Positions 1 through 11,171 of a DNA stretch of 64,000 bases are shown here, piece after piece; the stretch's first letter is position 1; the number at the start of each line of letters is the position of its first letter. Source of the stretch: Ixodes scapularis (Eukaryota; Arthropoda; Arachnida; Ixodida; Ixodidae); contig NW_024609837.1 of the NCBI RefSeq assembly GCF_016920785.2, positions 28,695,033 through 28,759,032 on the forward strand, given 5' to 3'. Under the pieces are notes generated by a model. It worked only from the letters and a program-made list of their open reading frames with translations, was not told the origin of the DNA and searched no databases. The position numbers and the translations under genes were made by a program.

Positions 1-480
1 GAAAATTTCGAACCTTTCGACCTCGAACTTCGGGAGGTTCGCGGCATCCCCAGAATTTAGCCCTCATCGCCCTCATAATTAAACTTTCGTTTTACATGAA
101 AAAAATTAAAAAAACAAATATATAAAAAGCTTCTTTTTTGGTATATTTTGAAGGCGACCTAAATGCATAGTATCCCTGTGACGTCATAATGCACGTGACC
201 ATTAGGAACGCAAGTGGTCACGTTCCTTACGTCACGCCATGGAGAATGCAGGGATTGGTGTTCCACGCGCCGCACGTGCTGGCCTCAGCAGTAGTAACTT
301 CTCTAAAGCAAATGTCTAAAACAAATTACATATTGCACGCGCGTTCGCCAACCGTTTATTTTGGCTATTTACTTCGAATCCTGTGTACGGGGAAGGCGTG
401 CGCATGTGGCGCGTGGGATACTAATCCCTGCATTTTCCTTGATGCTTGGGTAATATAGCAATACGCCTCGCAAGTGGGCT
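1..480. other. No gene recognised
   Basis: AT-rich sequence with short GC-rich stretches. The short open frames have no family signature, signal peptide or splice context that I can recognise. Confidence 0.4.
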
Positions 481-482
481 CA

Positions 483-640
483 TTTTCGTCTTCTGCGCAT
501 GAGAAAGGAAGTAGCGGTGACGTCAGAACGCCGAGTCCTGATTGGCTGATCGCGACCCCCTATTGAGCGTCGTCTGCTCCTTTGCAACGTCGTCTGCTCG
601 CAACATCGTCTGCGTCTGTCTTACCTTTCCTGCGACTTTC
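483..640 (+). repeat. CRE/CCAAT-containing dispersed repeat, copy 1
   Basis: This stretch contains GTGACGTCAGAACGCCGAG, an ATTGGCTGATC CCAAT-type motif and several CGTCTGCTC units. An inverted copy lies at 4655-4822. Partial copies lie at 880-955 (CGTCTGCTTTACGTCTGCT) and 9736-9765 (CCAATCAGAGGTCGGCGTTC). The two full copies may be the ends of one 4.3-kb element or two independent MITE copies. Confidence 0.65.
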
Positions 641-1167
641 GGAGCGAACTCGACTTGGCCTTTAAGGGAGGGCAGACGAAATAACTCGAGCGGTACGTTG
701 TTTTCGTCTAACAACTAGCAGACGCGCATCAAGGAGGGAAGGCAAAGGACTCACTGGCGAGGTGTCCCGGGGCGCCGAGGTTTGTTTGCTTAGTGTCCGC
801 AAGTTCCCTCCCAAATACTTTTTACCTCCATTCGTGTGCGGCGAGACCCCTCACTCTTTAACGGCGCCGGCGGGTTGGCGCAGTTAACGTCGTCTGCTTT
901 ACGTCTGCTAGTCAAAGCGATGGCTGCTTTACCTTTCCTGCGTCTGTCGGAGATTCGCCGCTTTTTCACCGGCGAGAGTCACCGTTGCCTCGGGAAACAA
1001 GGAGATAACAAGAGGAAGAAATTGACCTCTTAATTTAAAATTGAGGTCAGCGATCAAAGTATAACACGGGAAGGGTTCACAAGGGTCGCGCGGGCATATT
1101 CCATTCAGCACGTCAGCCGGTCGTGGGCAGACGGTCGCCGAGTCGCGGAGTGCCTGCTAGGCCTAAA

Positions 1168-1859
1168 GGCCCGTTCACACTTGCGACAGTCGCTGGAGCG
1201 ACAAGCGACTGCCCAAAATCGGTCGACTGGTTTTTGGTCGCTTGTCGCTTGTCGACTGCCCTAAATCGGTCGCTACCGACCTGTTTTTCAAGTCGAAAAA
1301 TCCGAGTCGCTGAACGGCGGAGCCAATCCGAGTCTCGTGTCTCGTCGGAAGTGATATGTGCGTTTGTTTACATCCGGCACTGCTTCCCGCGGGAAATAGC
1401 GACACGCGCACGGCGGCGGTCACTGGCATGGGGTTCTTCGCGGAAGCTCTTATCAATGCTGTCAAAGACTGAAGCAATGGTGTTTTGTCCCTTGTCCGTA
1501 TCCCCAGTCTCGGGTTTACAACTATGTCAAAGACTATTTGTTTCTTTACAATAAGCGGCACCCCGACCACAAGGATCGGGGCAAAAAATTGCAGGCCTAA
1601 AACGAGATCGGCGACATTTTCGGCATGGCAGGTACGTACAATATCACGATTGAGGGAGCGCACATATAGCCCTTGTTTTCCGTTCTGAAGCACCATTACG
1701 TTTTCTTGATTTTTCCTGCCGGCACCTTTGATCAGAAAAACCTTTCAGCCGCTCGAAAAAGGTGGCGACTCGTCGGTCGCTCAATCAGGTGTGAACACTT
1801 GTGGTCGTTTTTCGCTAGTCGCTCTAGCGACTGTCCCAAGTCGCAAGTGTGAACGGGCC
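1168..1859 (+). mobile_element. PIF/Harbinger-like DNA transposon remnant, 692 bp
   Basis: The ends are inverted copies of GGCCCGTTCACACTTGCGAC, followed by CAGTCGCT(G/A)GAGCGAC-type subterminal units. AAA flanks both ends (1165-1167 and 1860-1862), consistent with a 3-bp target duplication. The element contains a broken MADF-domain exon. Three-bp duplications and Myb/MADF accessory proteins are known for PIF/Harbinger elements; the assignment is inference from those two features. Confidence 0.7.
1428..1631 (+). pseudogene. Broken MADF-domain exon inside the PIF/Harbinger-like element
   Basis: Reading starts MGFFAEALINAVKD (ATG at 1428), then breaks. It resumes after a 64-bp insertion as YLFLYNKRHPDHKDRGKK, a typical MADF core (a DNA-binding fold in Adf-1-like and transposon accessory proteins). 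The insertion is bounded by a direct repeat of GTCAAAGAC at 1461-1469 and 1525-1533. A TAA at 1598-1600 replaces the conserved Trp codon before NEIGDIFG. The exon ends at a plausible donor, GGCAG|GTACGT, at 1631. It is non-functional as it stands. Confidence 0.6.
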
Positions 1860-2073
1860 AAAGGCCGCCGTACAGTTCGCGCTTTCCACTTTTTCTGCGT
1901 TTCCTCCTCTCCTGCCCTCCTTTCCTTCCTTCACCACCTTCCCCCCCCCCCTGTTTACCGCCCTCCCCCCCGGGGGGACAACACGGAGAATGGATTAGGA
2001 GACGCCTCCGTTAATCCGGCCTAACCCGCCGAAGAGGGGGCCTGCTGCTTGACCAAAAATTATTTCGCTGCCC

Positions 2074-2075
<2 letters not shown>

Positions 2076-2105
<30 letters not shown>
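2076..2105. repeat. Poly(A) tract inside a GCTGCCCGC hairpin
   Basis: An A run of about 30 nt is flanked by GCTGCCCGC on the left and GCGGGCAGC on the right. The flanks are inverted, so the tract sits in the loop of a potential hairpin. Confidence 0.6.
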
Positions 2106-2106
<1 letters not shown>

Positions 2107-2109
2107 GCC

Positions 2110-3690
2110 GCGGGCAGCGATCGGTTGCGCTAAGCTGGTATGCATTGGACTAACATTTTTCGAAGCGCGGCAGGTTTAGTGTAGGTCCTATCATATGGTC
2201 CTTCAAGACTTCCCTGTCCGCCACAAGCTAGCCAATAATTCAAGAACATAACGACGGCAGCGTATTCAAACAGTGTAAAATAAAATGTAGATAATATTTA
2301 TAAGAACACCGTTGTCTTCACTGCTTGGCTTTCAAATTTTTATGTTGCGAATAATCGTAATCAAACTATTTTTATGATTGAAGACCCCTCGTCGTGCATC
2401 GACCCCAAGATTACGCTTACGTGAAATATGATTCTGCGTGGGAGCAACTCGAGTCACCGTAAACTTTTTTTTTTTTTCAGCGTGGATTTTGCTTTTTAAT
2501 TTAGCTGAGGTATTACTGGCAGAACACGAATCGCATACTTGGAAGGTATATACCGTCTGAAAACTCATATAGCTGGTTGAGTGAATGCAATACTATCGCA
2601 TTCGTTGAAGCTTGATTTGTTGATTCGAACTTCAACAAATCACACGCACCCATTCTCCCTATTCCTGTTTACCCAGTCGTAGTCGTTCCCTCACGATGCA
2701 ATACGAGTACAAGTAACTGCAGTTTATGCATTGTTGACGTTGCACAGCCGTGATCGCACGGTTTTCAGAAGCGCTATAGTACAAGCACAAGCGTCGAATT
2801 CCAGTACACTGATTGATTTCTGTCTCACCGCCGTGACGCCACACGAGAAAAGCGATTTCGTTCTGTCTGTGAAATTAGGAACACAGAAATCAAGCTGTAA
2901 TCCCGGTGATAAAACAAAGCGAAATGGATCTCTGCAGCCAATACCCAACCGTTTGCGAGGTGACTAGGCGAAAGCGTATATTACCTCCGTGCCTTTGCCC
3001 TCTGCACACCGCCAAAGAGAGTCATACAAACTCCTTGTAGCTATTGTCAACACGATTGCGTTTGCAAGCCGGTAGTTTGACTCGGCTGGGATTCGTCCCT
3101 TTCGTAGGTCTCTATGAAACCAGAAAGGTAGATATTTTTCTACATTGGGTGGGTTTGCCCGGGGCCTCCAGTTATTTACGGCCAAAATCACACTGGAGGC
3201 GCTTCAGCAATGTTCACTCTGGTCGACACACGTGCACTCTAAAAATGCCAGTCGTCTGCCTTCCCAAAAGATACTTGAAGAGCCAATCATAGAAACCGAC
3301 GGATAACGAGGCCGAAATTATGCTTGTACCTCAAAACAATTATAACACAAATTTGGCCTCGTCATTCCCAAACTGGTTGCCGGACAAAATTCTCTATGCG
3401 TGTTGCAAGCCAGGATTGGTAATAGTAACATAAGATACGTACGGCAGAATTCCCTGCCGTAAATAAAATTATTTGGCTGACGCCAAAGTAACGCGAAATA
3501 GGTGCAAAGAGTTTTGCAAAAAAAAAAGCGTAAACCGAAAAAAGGGGGAAAAAAAAACAGACGAAAAGGAGAAATAAGAAAAACAAATCTCTGGTGACGT
3601 GGCCAAAAAAAATTCTGTTCATGTGCTTTTTATTGTCACGTGACCGAACAAAAAAAAAATAAACGAAATAAAAAAAGAACACGAGAAAAA
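2110..3690. other. No gene recognised
   Basis: AT-rich intergenic sequence with A-tracts near 3520-3690. The short frames on both strands overlap one another and show no domain motif. Confidence 0.4.
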
Positions 3691-3694
3691 AACC

Positions 3695-3772
3695 ATCCCC
3701 TGCCCGGTTTCGAAGCTAGGCCCTCTTGATCGTGAAACTAGCGCGCTATTCGTTGCGCCTAGTTGCGCCAAC
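3695..3772 (-). repeat. Possible decayed tRNA-derived SINE head
   Basis: On the minus strand an A-box-like GGCGCAACGAATAGCGCG is followed by a B-box-like GCTTCGAAACC about 35 nt later, as in tRNA-derived SINEs. The anticodon and T stems do not pair well, so it is not a functional tRNA. Confidence 0.35.
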
Positions 3773-4499
3773 ATAACTTTTTTCTTTCTTTATTGCAAGT
3801 TGCGCCAACATAACTCTGCCTGTAATGCTCACGCATTCTCACATCATAGGAGAAAGCTTAGGTGCATTCGTAGTTTTTCATGTCTTTGTTATTTTTATTT
3901 GTGGCAAGAGTTCACGTTTCAGAATGCTTTCAGAGTTTTGGAGCAAAACGAGTTTTCTTCATTCGAGTCACCTTCTAGAGCCAGTAGACCGCACTGGGTC
4001 CTCCGGCTAATCCAGCAGCTATTTTCAAATTCTCTGACGTGCCCGTCCTCGCAACCGAGGTCGCCGGTCGCCGGTCTTTTACCTGGTAGCCGGAACCCCC
4101 AGCAAAGCGCACATGAAGGCTCCCTACCCACGGCAGCTTTGTTCCGTCCCCACTCCCTCTCGAGAGGATGGCCTCGCCCCGAGGCTAATCCCATTCCACC
4201 CAACGCTGGCCCTTTCCCTCTCCGTCTCCAGCTTCGGGAGAGAAGGTTCTTCCCTGCAGAACGTCCCGTTTGTACAGCGGCCTTCTGCCCAGCTCGTTTG
4301 GTCGCGTTCGGTGGAATCGTCGCCGTTGGAGCTTTTCCCCGGTGTCTGTGGATCCAGCGTTCTTGTTCGTCGTGCTCTGTTTCAAGTAATTTTTACTTTT
4401 TTTTTTTGCTGCTTGAAGTCAGGACGCGTGAGAAGCTCACGTAGAAAAATAAACGTCCGTGGGTCGTCGCGACCGCGACGCTGTCGGCCATGCTGACTT

Positions 4500-4655
4500 G
4501 ATCGTAATAAGTGCGTAAGACAGCTTCGGAGCTGTCGTAGGATTTCGTCGTAACCTGCGCAAAACTTACGAAAATTTCGTTTCGTGAATACGAATTTGTT
4601 CATAAGTTTTGTCTTACGCACATTTTTGGCGTAAGATCGTTTCGTGAATCTGGCC
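4500..4655. repeat. MITE-like repeat with internal CTTACG/TTTCGTGAAT inversions
   Basis: GTGCGTAAGAC and GTCTTACGCAC face each other, and CGTTTCGTGAAT occurs twice. This gives a foldable stretch directly abutting the 4655-4822 repeat. Confidence 0.4.
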
Positions 4656-4822
4656 TCTGCACTTCCGAAAGTCGCAGGAAGCGTAAGACAGACGCAGACG
4701 ACGTTGCGAGCAGACAACGTTGCAAAGAAGCAGACGACGCTCAGATAGGGGGGCTCGATCAGCCAATCAGGGCTCGGCGTTCTGACGTCACCGCTACCCC
4801 CTGCGCAAGGAGCAGACGAACT
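4655..4822 (-). repeat. CRE/CCAAT-containing dispersed repeat, inverted copy 2
   Basis: This is the reverse complement of 483-640 at roughly 90% identity by eye across the GACGTCA, CCAAT and CGTCTGC units. Similarity stops inward near 4655, where a different MITE-like sequence (GGCCAGATTCACGAAACG on the minus strand) begins. Confidence 0.65.
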
Positions 4823-5990
4823 TGCCCTCCGCTGGCCCGTGGGCCTCAGGTGACCATTCGTCGTCAGTGTCACATGACGCTGTCACTCGACATGACGTGG
4901 TGATGTCGCGTGACGTGGAAACATGACGTCATCAAGGCTGCCTTCTTCGCGGGGCACAAAACAGCGCTAAGAATGCACAAAAATAAATTCTCAGCATACT
5001 TTTATTTTCCGGCGAGCTCTGCCTTTTTTTCTGAAATGATAAAAACATTTCATACGTATATATCCAAATTTCTCGCCACTAAAGTTCGAAAACCTTGTTC
5101 ACTCCAATGCACTGGCGAGAGCCACGGCAGCCTTTTTCATGAACACACGCCGCGTTTAAAAGCAAACACGATGCATTTCAGAGCTTCAGCTGTTCTCCGC
5201 GTTGACAGAGAGGCAAGCCAGACAGGCTGAGATGATGAATGATGATACTTTTCGGCACCCCAAATTTCCTCCGTCTCGTTGCCAAGCGAGCGAAAGGCTT
5301 CACAGCTAGCCTGAACCGTAGCCCCCCTGAACAAACTCAGCTCGGACACAATCAACGCTCACTCGTGAAGTCGTGGTGTTTGACTTGGCCCGGCTGACCC
5401 GGCTCTTTCGCCCTCCCCACATTATACAGGAGACGAAGGGACTCCTAGTACACCATACTCCTATGATTCGACTAAATTTACTTGACGGACATGATACTGA
5501 TTGAAGCGCCATCTATCTGAAGTCACACGCAACGCCCACTGAAGGCGGGAACTGTACGGGAACTAAGGAACTCTCGTATTTCGATGGGTGTCTGCTCAGG
5601 GAAGACACCCCTTGGTACAACGAGTGTTGCGGTTGCTTGGCGAAGCGAACGTGTAAATATACTTCGACAACCTATCGGATGACCAAGACATCACTATACA
5701 CTCTGTAAAAGCGCATGTCGGCTGCAGTTAGTATGGTTTCCAGAGCGTTCAAATATCGGTGTTGTGACGTTGCTTGCAGGTATAATTTCCACGAAAGTTT
5801 ACGGAGAACAAGAGTAGCGTCGTTTTGACCTCGACCAATAAGCAACTGGGACACAGAATCACGTGGCTGTTGGCGGTGCCGCTGTCACGAAATGTGTGCA
5901 CAGAAGCCTCGAGGAAAAGAGTAGCGTAAACAGAATAGAAATAAAAACGAGGAAATGTGGAACTGGCCGTGTTTGCCGATAGGCCAGATG
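4823..5990. other. No gene recognised; region upstream of the Tyr/Gly-rich gene
   Basis: Mixed-composition sequence without a recognisable coding frame. It is the natural place for enhancers of the downstream gene, but I see no specific site I can defend. Confidence 0.35.
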
Positions 5991-5997
5991 GTGTTGG

Positions 5998-6070
5998 ATA
6001 AAAATTCTCGAGTCTTGGAGCGCTCTCTCGGCTATTCAGTCTGCGCTCGGCTGTACCAGGAAGCGGCATC
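5998..6070 (+). promoter_or_regulatory. Candidate core promoter and 5' UTR of the Tyr/Gly-rich gene
   Basis: A TATA-like ATAAAAA lies at 5998-6004. An arthropod-type initiator TTCAGT lies at 6035-6040, about 35 bp downstream. The start codon at 6071 follows a short GC-richer leader and is preceded by GGCATC. The TATA-to-initiator spacing is slightly long, so the exact start site is uncertain. Confidence 0.5.
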
Positions 6071-8999
6071 ATGGTACCTACACTGCCGTCCAGCGCAGTT
6101 CTGCTAGGTGGGTAGTTGACGTCGCTCGGATATTATAAGGTTTTAGTTTTCATCTTTCTTCTATTTGAACTATACTCGTTTTCATCTCAAGAAAAAAAAT
6201 AAGTTTTGTGCATTGTTCAAGCCGCGCGAGCTGTTTTTTACAAGATTTGGTAGTCGGAGGAAGGAGCGATGGTTTTGAAGTTTGAAACGTGAACGTCTTA
6301 ATAAGATAACGCATAATCTAATCTAAAATGCACTTACACATATCTCAATTTAATTGTCCACACAAAGGGGGAAATTAGTAAAACTCAGCAAGGGGCAAGA
6401 ATTTTTTTTTTTTTTTTACTGCGGTTCTTGAAATGAAAAGGAATATAGTCGCTCGCAGTTTATTTCTTTTTCAATACCATGTCGGCTAAAGCTACATACA
6501 TACGTCAAAAAAGGGTTGAGGCTGGAGGCTTGATTTCACCCCCTCCCCCCCCCCCCCCCCCCCCCCTTTGTACGGATTGGTTTACATATCAGTCGATATG
6601 CGATTTGGAATAATGATTCAGCAATTAGTAACATGCTGAGTGTCATGTGCCGTTTCGCGGAATGCAAACCATCTACGAGCTTGCCATTTTTTTTTTTTTT
6701 TTACCTTGAAACTTGATTGTGACGTATACTTACTTTGACGTACGATTACGCGGGTACATTCTCACCAACATCAATTTTTTCCACAGCCACGCTCATCTGC
6801 ATTGCAAAGACGTTCGCTCAAGATCAAGACTCCGTCCCTACGGATGCCACCGAAACGACAACGGTCGTTCCGGTCACTCCAACCCCACCCTCAAAAGGGA
6901 CTCCTCCAGTCCCGACGCCGTCAATGCTGAACCCGAACCACTCCTACTACCCGCCTTCATACAGACCACCGCAAGGAGGCTACAATCCGACCAACTGGAA
7001 CCGCTACCCAACTCACCAGTACACACCAGGGGCAGCGCACCCGCCCGGATGGTACCATCGTCCAAGCTACCGTCCTCCCACATCCACGTACGATTGGTGG
7101 AAGGGTTTCCAGAGGAGCCCGTCATTCGAACCCAGCGGTAGCTCTTCGAACTACTGGCCCACAAGTGTAGTTCCTCCAAGCACAGGCTACGGATCTGTTC
7201 ATCCCTACTATGGTGGCAACGGTTGGCAACCCTACTACATCGCCGTGGGCTACTACCGGAAGAGCCCCACATACCCAGGCTACGGTCCCGGCTACCCTAC
7301 TGGCGGTGGCAGCACTGGAGGATACCCTCCTAGTTACGGAAGAGGTTACCCTTACTACGGGAGTGGGTACCCGTATTATAGCGGGTACGGATACGGTGGT
7401 TACAGCCAGGGTTATCCTTCGGGACCGGGGGCGTACTACGGAGGCCAGTGGTATCCTAGTAGCTACGGTGGTGCTTCTGGAGGCTATCCTTCTTACGGGA
7501 CCAGCAATTTAAGCCCTCCTGCCAGTTATCCTAGCTACCCTTCTTATGGTAGCAATTATCCGAACTACTACGGGAGCGGCTACTATGGATCAGGGTACCC
7601 GATTAGCTCTCCAAGTTATCCATACTACGGCGGCAGCTACGGATCAAGATATCCGAGCAGTTATACAAGCTATCCTTCCTACGGAGGGTACTACGGATCA
7701 GGATACCCGACCAGCTATCCAAACTATCCTTCGTACGGTGGCAGTGCGTACAATTACCCTTACTCCGGCGGATATTCCACTGGAAAATACACGGGTAGTA
7801 GCTCGTACCCTTACGGTGGCCAAGGTGGGGGTAGTTATCCCAACTATTACTATTACAACAACAGGTACTATTATCCTTGGTACTGTTGTACCTACAATCC
7901 CGGTTACTATAACAAGGGCTATGCGACCTCGGGCTCTGGTGGCGTCAAGCAGAACGTGGGCCCAATTAGTCCTGGCCAGAAGACAGGGCCGCAGCAAGCA
8001 CCGAAAAGGAGCTATGTAAGACGAGCTTTGAGGGACCAACTTGGGGACCAGAAGAACGCCGAACGAAGGATTGAAGACTTGAGTCCGGAGGCGCTAGGTG
8101 GAATTCAAAGGTACGTCGTCGACTACAAACCCTCTACGTTCAAGGCGGCAGCAGGGCTCAACGACCAGAAATTGTTTCCGACAAGCTTGGCCGATAAGGT
8201 GTCGGATAATGTAGCCTCTGGAGACGAAAACAAGATCGCTAGTGACCCAGAGGGCCAGAGCATCACCGGTGAAATGGTGGAAAGCTACCAACGTAGACTT
8301 CTGGCTCTGAATAGGATGTTCGATCACCTCATTTCACCCAACGAGAAACCAGAGGAAAACTACTTTCAGAAGAGAGTACGCACGTACAACAAGTTGCTCA
8401 GCATGGCGAAGCAGCAACCGGGGTTTCGAGGTGAAGCCGATGGGAAGCAACAAGACGTGCGATTGAAGCTGGGACAATTGATGGCGATGCTCAAGGGGTA
8501 CGTTTTCAGACATGACGCTATCGGTGCGCAAGCGAGGCGCGCTGTCCAGGCGGTTTACAGCGCCTTCCACGAGCCGGACTTGACCGCAGAGGACATGCTC
8601 AAAGTATTGTCCATTGTTGAAAACCTCGTCCCGAAAATTTTGAGCCAAGACGGGGATTGGAGCAGTGAGAAAACGAAGAGCAATGACGACGCCAACAGCG
8701 ATAGCAGTAGCAGCTCCTCTGATGAATCGAAAGAGCCCACCAACGCCAGTGACTCGGCTCAGCTCTATGATAGGCTTGAGAAGCTAGGCGGTCTCTATCA
8801 GTACATCATGCGTGGGCTGTTGGTCGAACAGAAATCCGATGACGACTCGAGCGTCGGAGGTGGTAAGAAGGCGCCCAGTGCCCAAGACTCGGCTGATTTT
8901 CAGCTGAAAGGTTCACTTACTTTGAACCTTGATCTGCAAGGGAAGTCCAACTTCGGGAGGAACGCAATCGACAACGCTCTAGAGGCAGCGCTTGCCTGA
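6071..8999 (+). CDS. Secreted Tyr/Gly/Pro/Ser-rich protein with C-terminal helical domain (two exons: 6071-6107, 6787-8999)
   Basis: The start is ATG at 6071, not the in-frame ATG at 6735, which lies inside an intron. Exon 1 (37 nt) ends CTAG|GTGGGT. The acceptor TTTTTTCCACAG ends at 6786. The split codon G|CC gives Ala and keeps the frame open to TGA at 8997-8999. The product is about 749 aa. Residues 1-23 (MVPTLPSSAVLLATLICIAK, then TFA) form a classic signal peptide, so the protein should be secreted. A Thr/Pro-rich stretch follows. Residues about 55-400 are low-complexity Tyr/Gly/Ser/Pro with recurring GSGYP and YPSYGG motifs, ending near a WYCC pair (Cys379-380), the only cysteines I see in the mature chain. 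A basic KRSYVRR stretch lies near 419. The last 330 residues are charged and apparently helical, with a poly-Ser/acidic patch near 650. I do not recognise the C-terminal domain. Tick cement, cuticle or silk-like function is inferred from composition only. Confidence 0.86.
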
Positions 9000-9049
9000 G
9001 TGCACCGGCGGTTTGCCGACAATAGCTTTGCCTTTTGATAAAGTGTCGT

Positions 9050-9063
9050 AATAAAAAAATAAA
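9050..9063 (+). terminator. Tandem polyadenylation signals of the Tyr/Gly-rich gene
   Basis: AATAAA occurs at 9050-9055 and again at 9058-9063, about 50 bp after the stop codon, followed by an A-rich tract. This implies a very short 3' UTR. Confidence 0.65.
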
Positions 9064-9129
9064 AAAAAAGATTCAAACTGTAAAGGATTGAATATTTTTT
9101 TAGAACGCCCGGAGTAAGAAAGCAAAGTA

Positions 9130-9173
9130 TCGTGTGTGTGTGTGAGAGAGAGAGAGAGAAAGAGAGAGAGAAA
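9130..9173. repeat. (TG)n(AG)n microsatellite
   Basis: A run of GT dinucleotides passes directly into AG dinucleotides with one AAAG interruption. It lies about 70 bp after the polyadenylation signals of the upstream gene. Confidence 0.9.
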
Positions 9174-9599
9174 TTATAAATAAAGGTAGTAGAAAACAAA
9201 TTGAGGTATTTTGATATATACTGCGGAGACTATATCTGGGTGCTTCTCTCAGTGGGAAAAGTAGAAGGATCCACGCACAGTTTCGCATATCGCACGTCGC
9301 AGTCATTTTATTGGTTCACAAAAGACGCTGCTTCTGAAAACATCGAAATACAGGGGTAAAGTGCATACACCGACTCAAACAAAGTAACTGACGAATGAAT
9401 ATAGGATAATCGGACAGAGCGCTTGGTCCACGTGGGATTTCCCGCGGATGTCTACACGCAAGCGAAATCCTGCATGCGCAGCATGGCATCTTGTACGCCA
9501 GGATCTTCCACATCCTGCATGACACCATACGGGTGAAAACACGGTGAATATGAGCGGAGAAACTGAGAGCGGCAACGGTGATCAAAACTGCGGACCTGA

Positions 9600-9750
9600 A
9601 GTTAGCTGCCTTTATCTCCACTGCACTCGTCGAATACAAGAGCCAAACGCCGGATGCCAATGTTCCGCGTTCTAACGCTCTCGGCCAGTGCCTTGGAGAC
9701 AATCGAAGGCAGCCATAGCTTTAGGTGTACCCACTAATCATTCCAATCAG
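9600..9750 (+). repeat. CACTGCACTCGTCGAA repeat, copy 1
   Basis: This stretch shares TCTCCACTGCACTCGTCGAA, AGCCAAACGCCGG and a terminal GGTGTACCCACTAATCATTC with an inverted relative at 59005-59270. It is a dispersed element, probably MITE-like. Confidence 0.6.
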
Positions 9751-10275
9751 AGGTCGGCGTTCTGACCTCCGCGCGCTCTCTCGCCTCCTTTTCTCCATTT
9801 CAGCATAACTTGGCAAATGGCGGAAGCTACGGCCCTGCAGCGAGTTAATAAGAACGTCCGAGAAAAGGCATGTAACCATTCGCACCGCCGGAGTGAACTC
9901 CAGTGCAAGGCGCCGTACGAGCCGACATATCCTGCAGCCACGTGGTATATGCTCCGACGATATACACCACGTGCTTTTCAGTTGCATAGGCAAAGATAGA
10001 GACAAAGCACGTAGCTTTGTCTGTAGTTCATCCTATAGACCGACACGCGGAGCGGCTCTGTTTACCAACACGGCCGGAAGGCCGCGCATGCGCGGTAGCT
10101 ATGTGGGCAAAAGGAGCCCGGCTCTCCGTGTTTTCGCCATTGCGTTCTATGGCGTGCGCTCGTTGTTGACGTTGTAGGGACGCTTGTATCTTTAATTGTG
10201 CGTCGTATTTCCTCACAAGGTATGTCGTATGCTATGCCCGACTATTTGAGCTCGTGACCCGAGCCTGAACGGCAG

Positions 10276-10560
10276 CGGTATCTAAACAAACTGTGCGTGG
10301 ACGGCGTTGCCTACGAGGATCCGTACGCCGTAAACAAGGCTTGCTGGACTTCCGACGTAAAGTTGCTGCCACGGAAGCCGACGGCTCACGTCGTCGTTTA
10401 TTTAGTTTTTTCGCCGAGCCAGCTCACGGCCGACACGGAGCCACGGAGCAGGCGTACAAGTCTCTCGAGGTCTACGATTACTTCGAGTCGGTTTCCGCAC
10501 TGCTGGTGGGATCAGCAGACTCTGGGGCTACGGAAGTGTGTGTATTCATTAATTGATTAA
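10276..10560 (+). pseudogene. Frameshifted fragment of a SWIM/YqaJ-type (THAP-linked) protein
   Basis: One frame reads RYLNKLCVDGVAYEDPY and then HVVVYLVFSPSQLTAD. The reading then shifts frame to EQAYKSLEVYDYFES. The pattern DPY, W..D...LP, YL..SPS..TA, (K/Q)AYKSLE.Y.YF is one I recognise from invertebrate proteins that combine a SWIM zinc finger and a YqaJ-type nuclease; this is recall of a family pattern, not a search. The frame break falls between TAD and EQAY. Whether this is a dead gene piece or an exon of a live gene with a sequence error cannot be decided here. The tail after YFES diverges. Confidence 0.45.
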
Positions 10561-10650
10561 ATACACACAGCGTCTTCAAGTCAAGGTATGATATTTTTCC
10601 TACCCTCATGACCACAAGGTATGACAAGCAGTAACGGTTAGTCCGTTCTG

Positions 10651-11171
10651 CAGTCTTGGTGGTAACAGGTTACAAGTAACGGCGTTGTTGGTAAAGCGTT
10701 ACTTTTTTCAGTAACGTAGTAACCTACTCGTTACGTTTTCGACACAGTAACGGGTAACATACTTATGTTACTATTTCAAGTAACGTAGTTACGTTAGTCG
10801 TTACTACTTCCAAAGTCTTAAAGAAATTACACTTCAATTGTTTCCGTGTTTTAGGCGTCAAGCCATGTTTTTCTTTCCGTTTTTTCTCGCAAGTGTTTAG
10901 GTGAAACCGTAAAAAGAGATAAAGTAATTATGTTCAGTTTCTGCATGAACATAATGTTTCTTGATATATGACCTGTATCGTTAAAACCATAAAATGTGTT
11001 AAATTATAATTTAAAAAAAGGAACGCAGAAGTAACGTGCGTTACTTTTTATCGGTAGCGGTAACGCGTTCCTTTTATTTTTAGGTAACGTAGCTCAGTAA
11101 CGCGTACCTTTTATTTGCAAGTAACGAATAACGTATTTCGTTACTTTTTTTTGGTAATGCCTACAGCACTG
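10651..11171. mobile_element. Non-autonomous hAT element (521 bp MITE) with GTAACG-rich interior
   Basis: A perfect 8-bp duplication CCGTTCTG lies at 10643-10650 and 11172-11179. The terminal inverted repeats begin CAGT(C/G)(T/C)TG..GG. The interior is packed with GTAACG, CGTTAC and GTTACTTTT in both orientations, a subterminal array typical of transposase-binding sites. Its right end overlaps the tail of the reverse-strand THAP reading frame. Confidence 0.88.

Noticed and set aside
3695..3772. Functional tRNA gene on the minus strand
   Set aside because: A- and B-box-like words exist, but the anticodon and T stems do not pair, so at most it is a SINE relic.
6735..6786. ATG at 6735 as the start of the Tyr/Gly-rich protein
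   Set aside because: It lies in the intron. The upstream exon at 6071 gives a proper signal peptide and an exact phase match at a consensus splice pair.
6713..8039. Other long open frames overlapping 6713-8039 on both strands
   Set aside because: They are shadows of the biased codon composition of the Tyr/Gly-rich frame and lack any domain.
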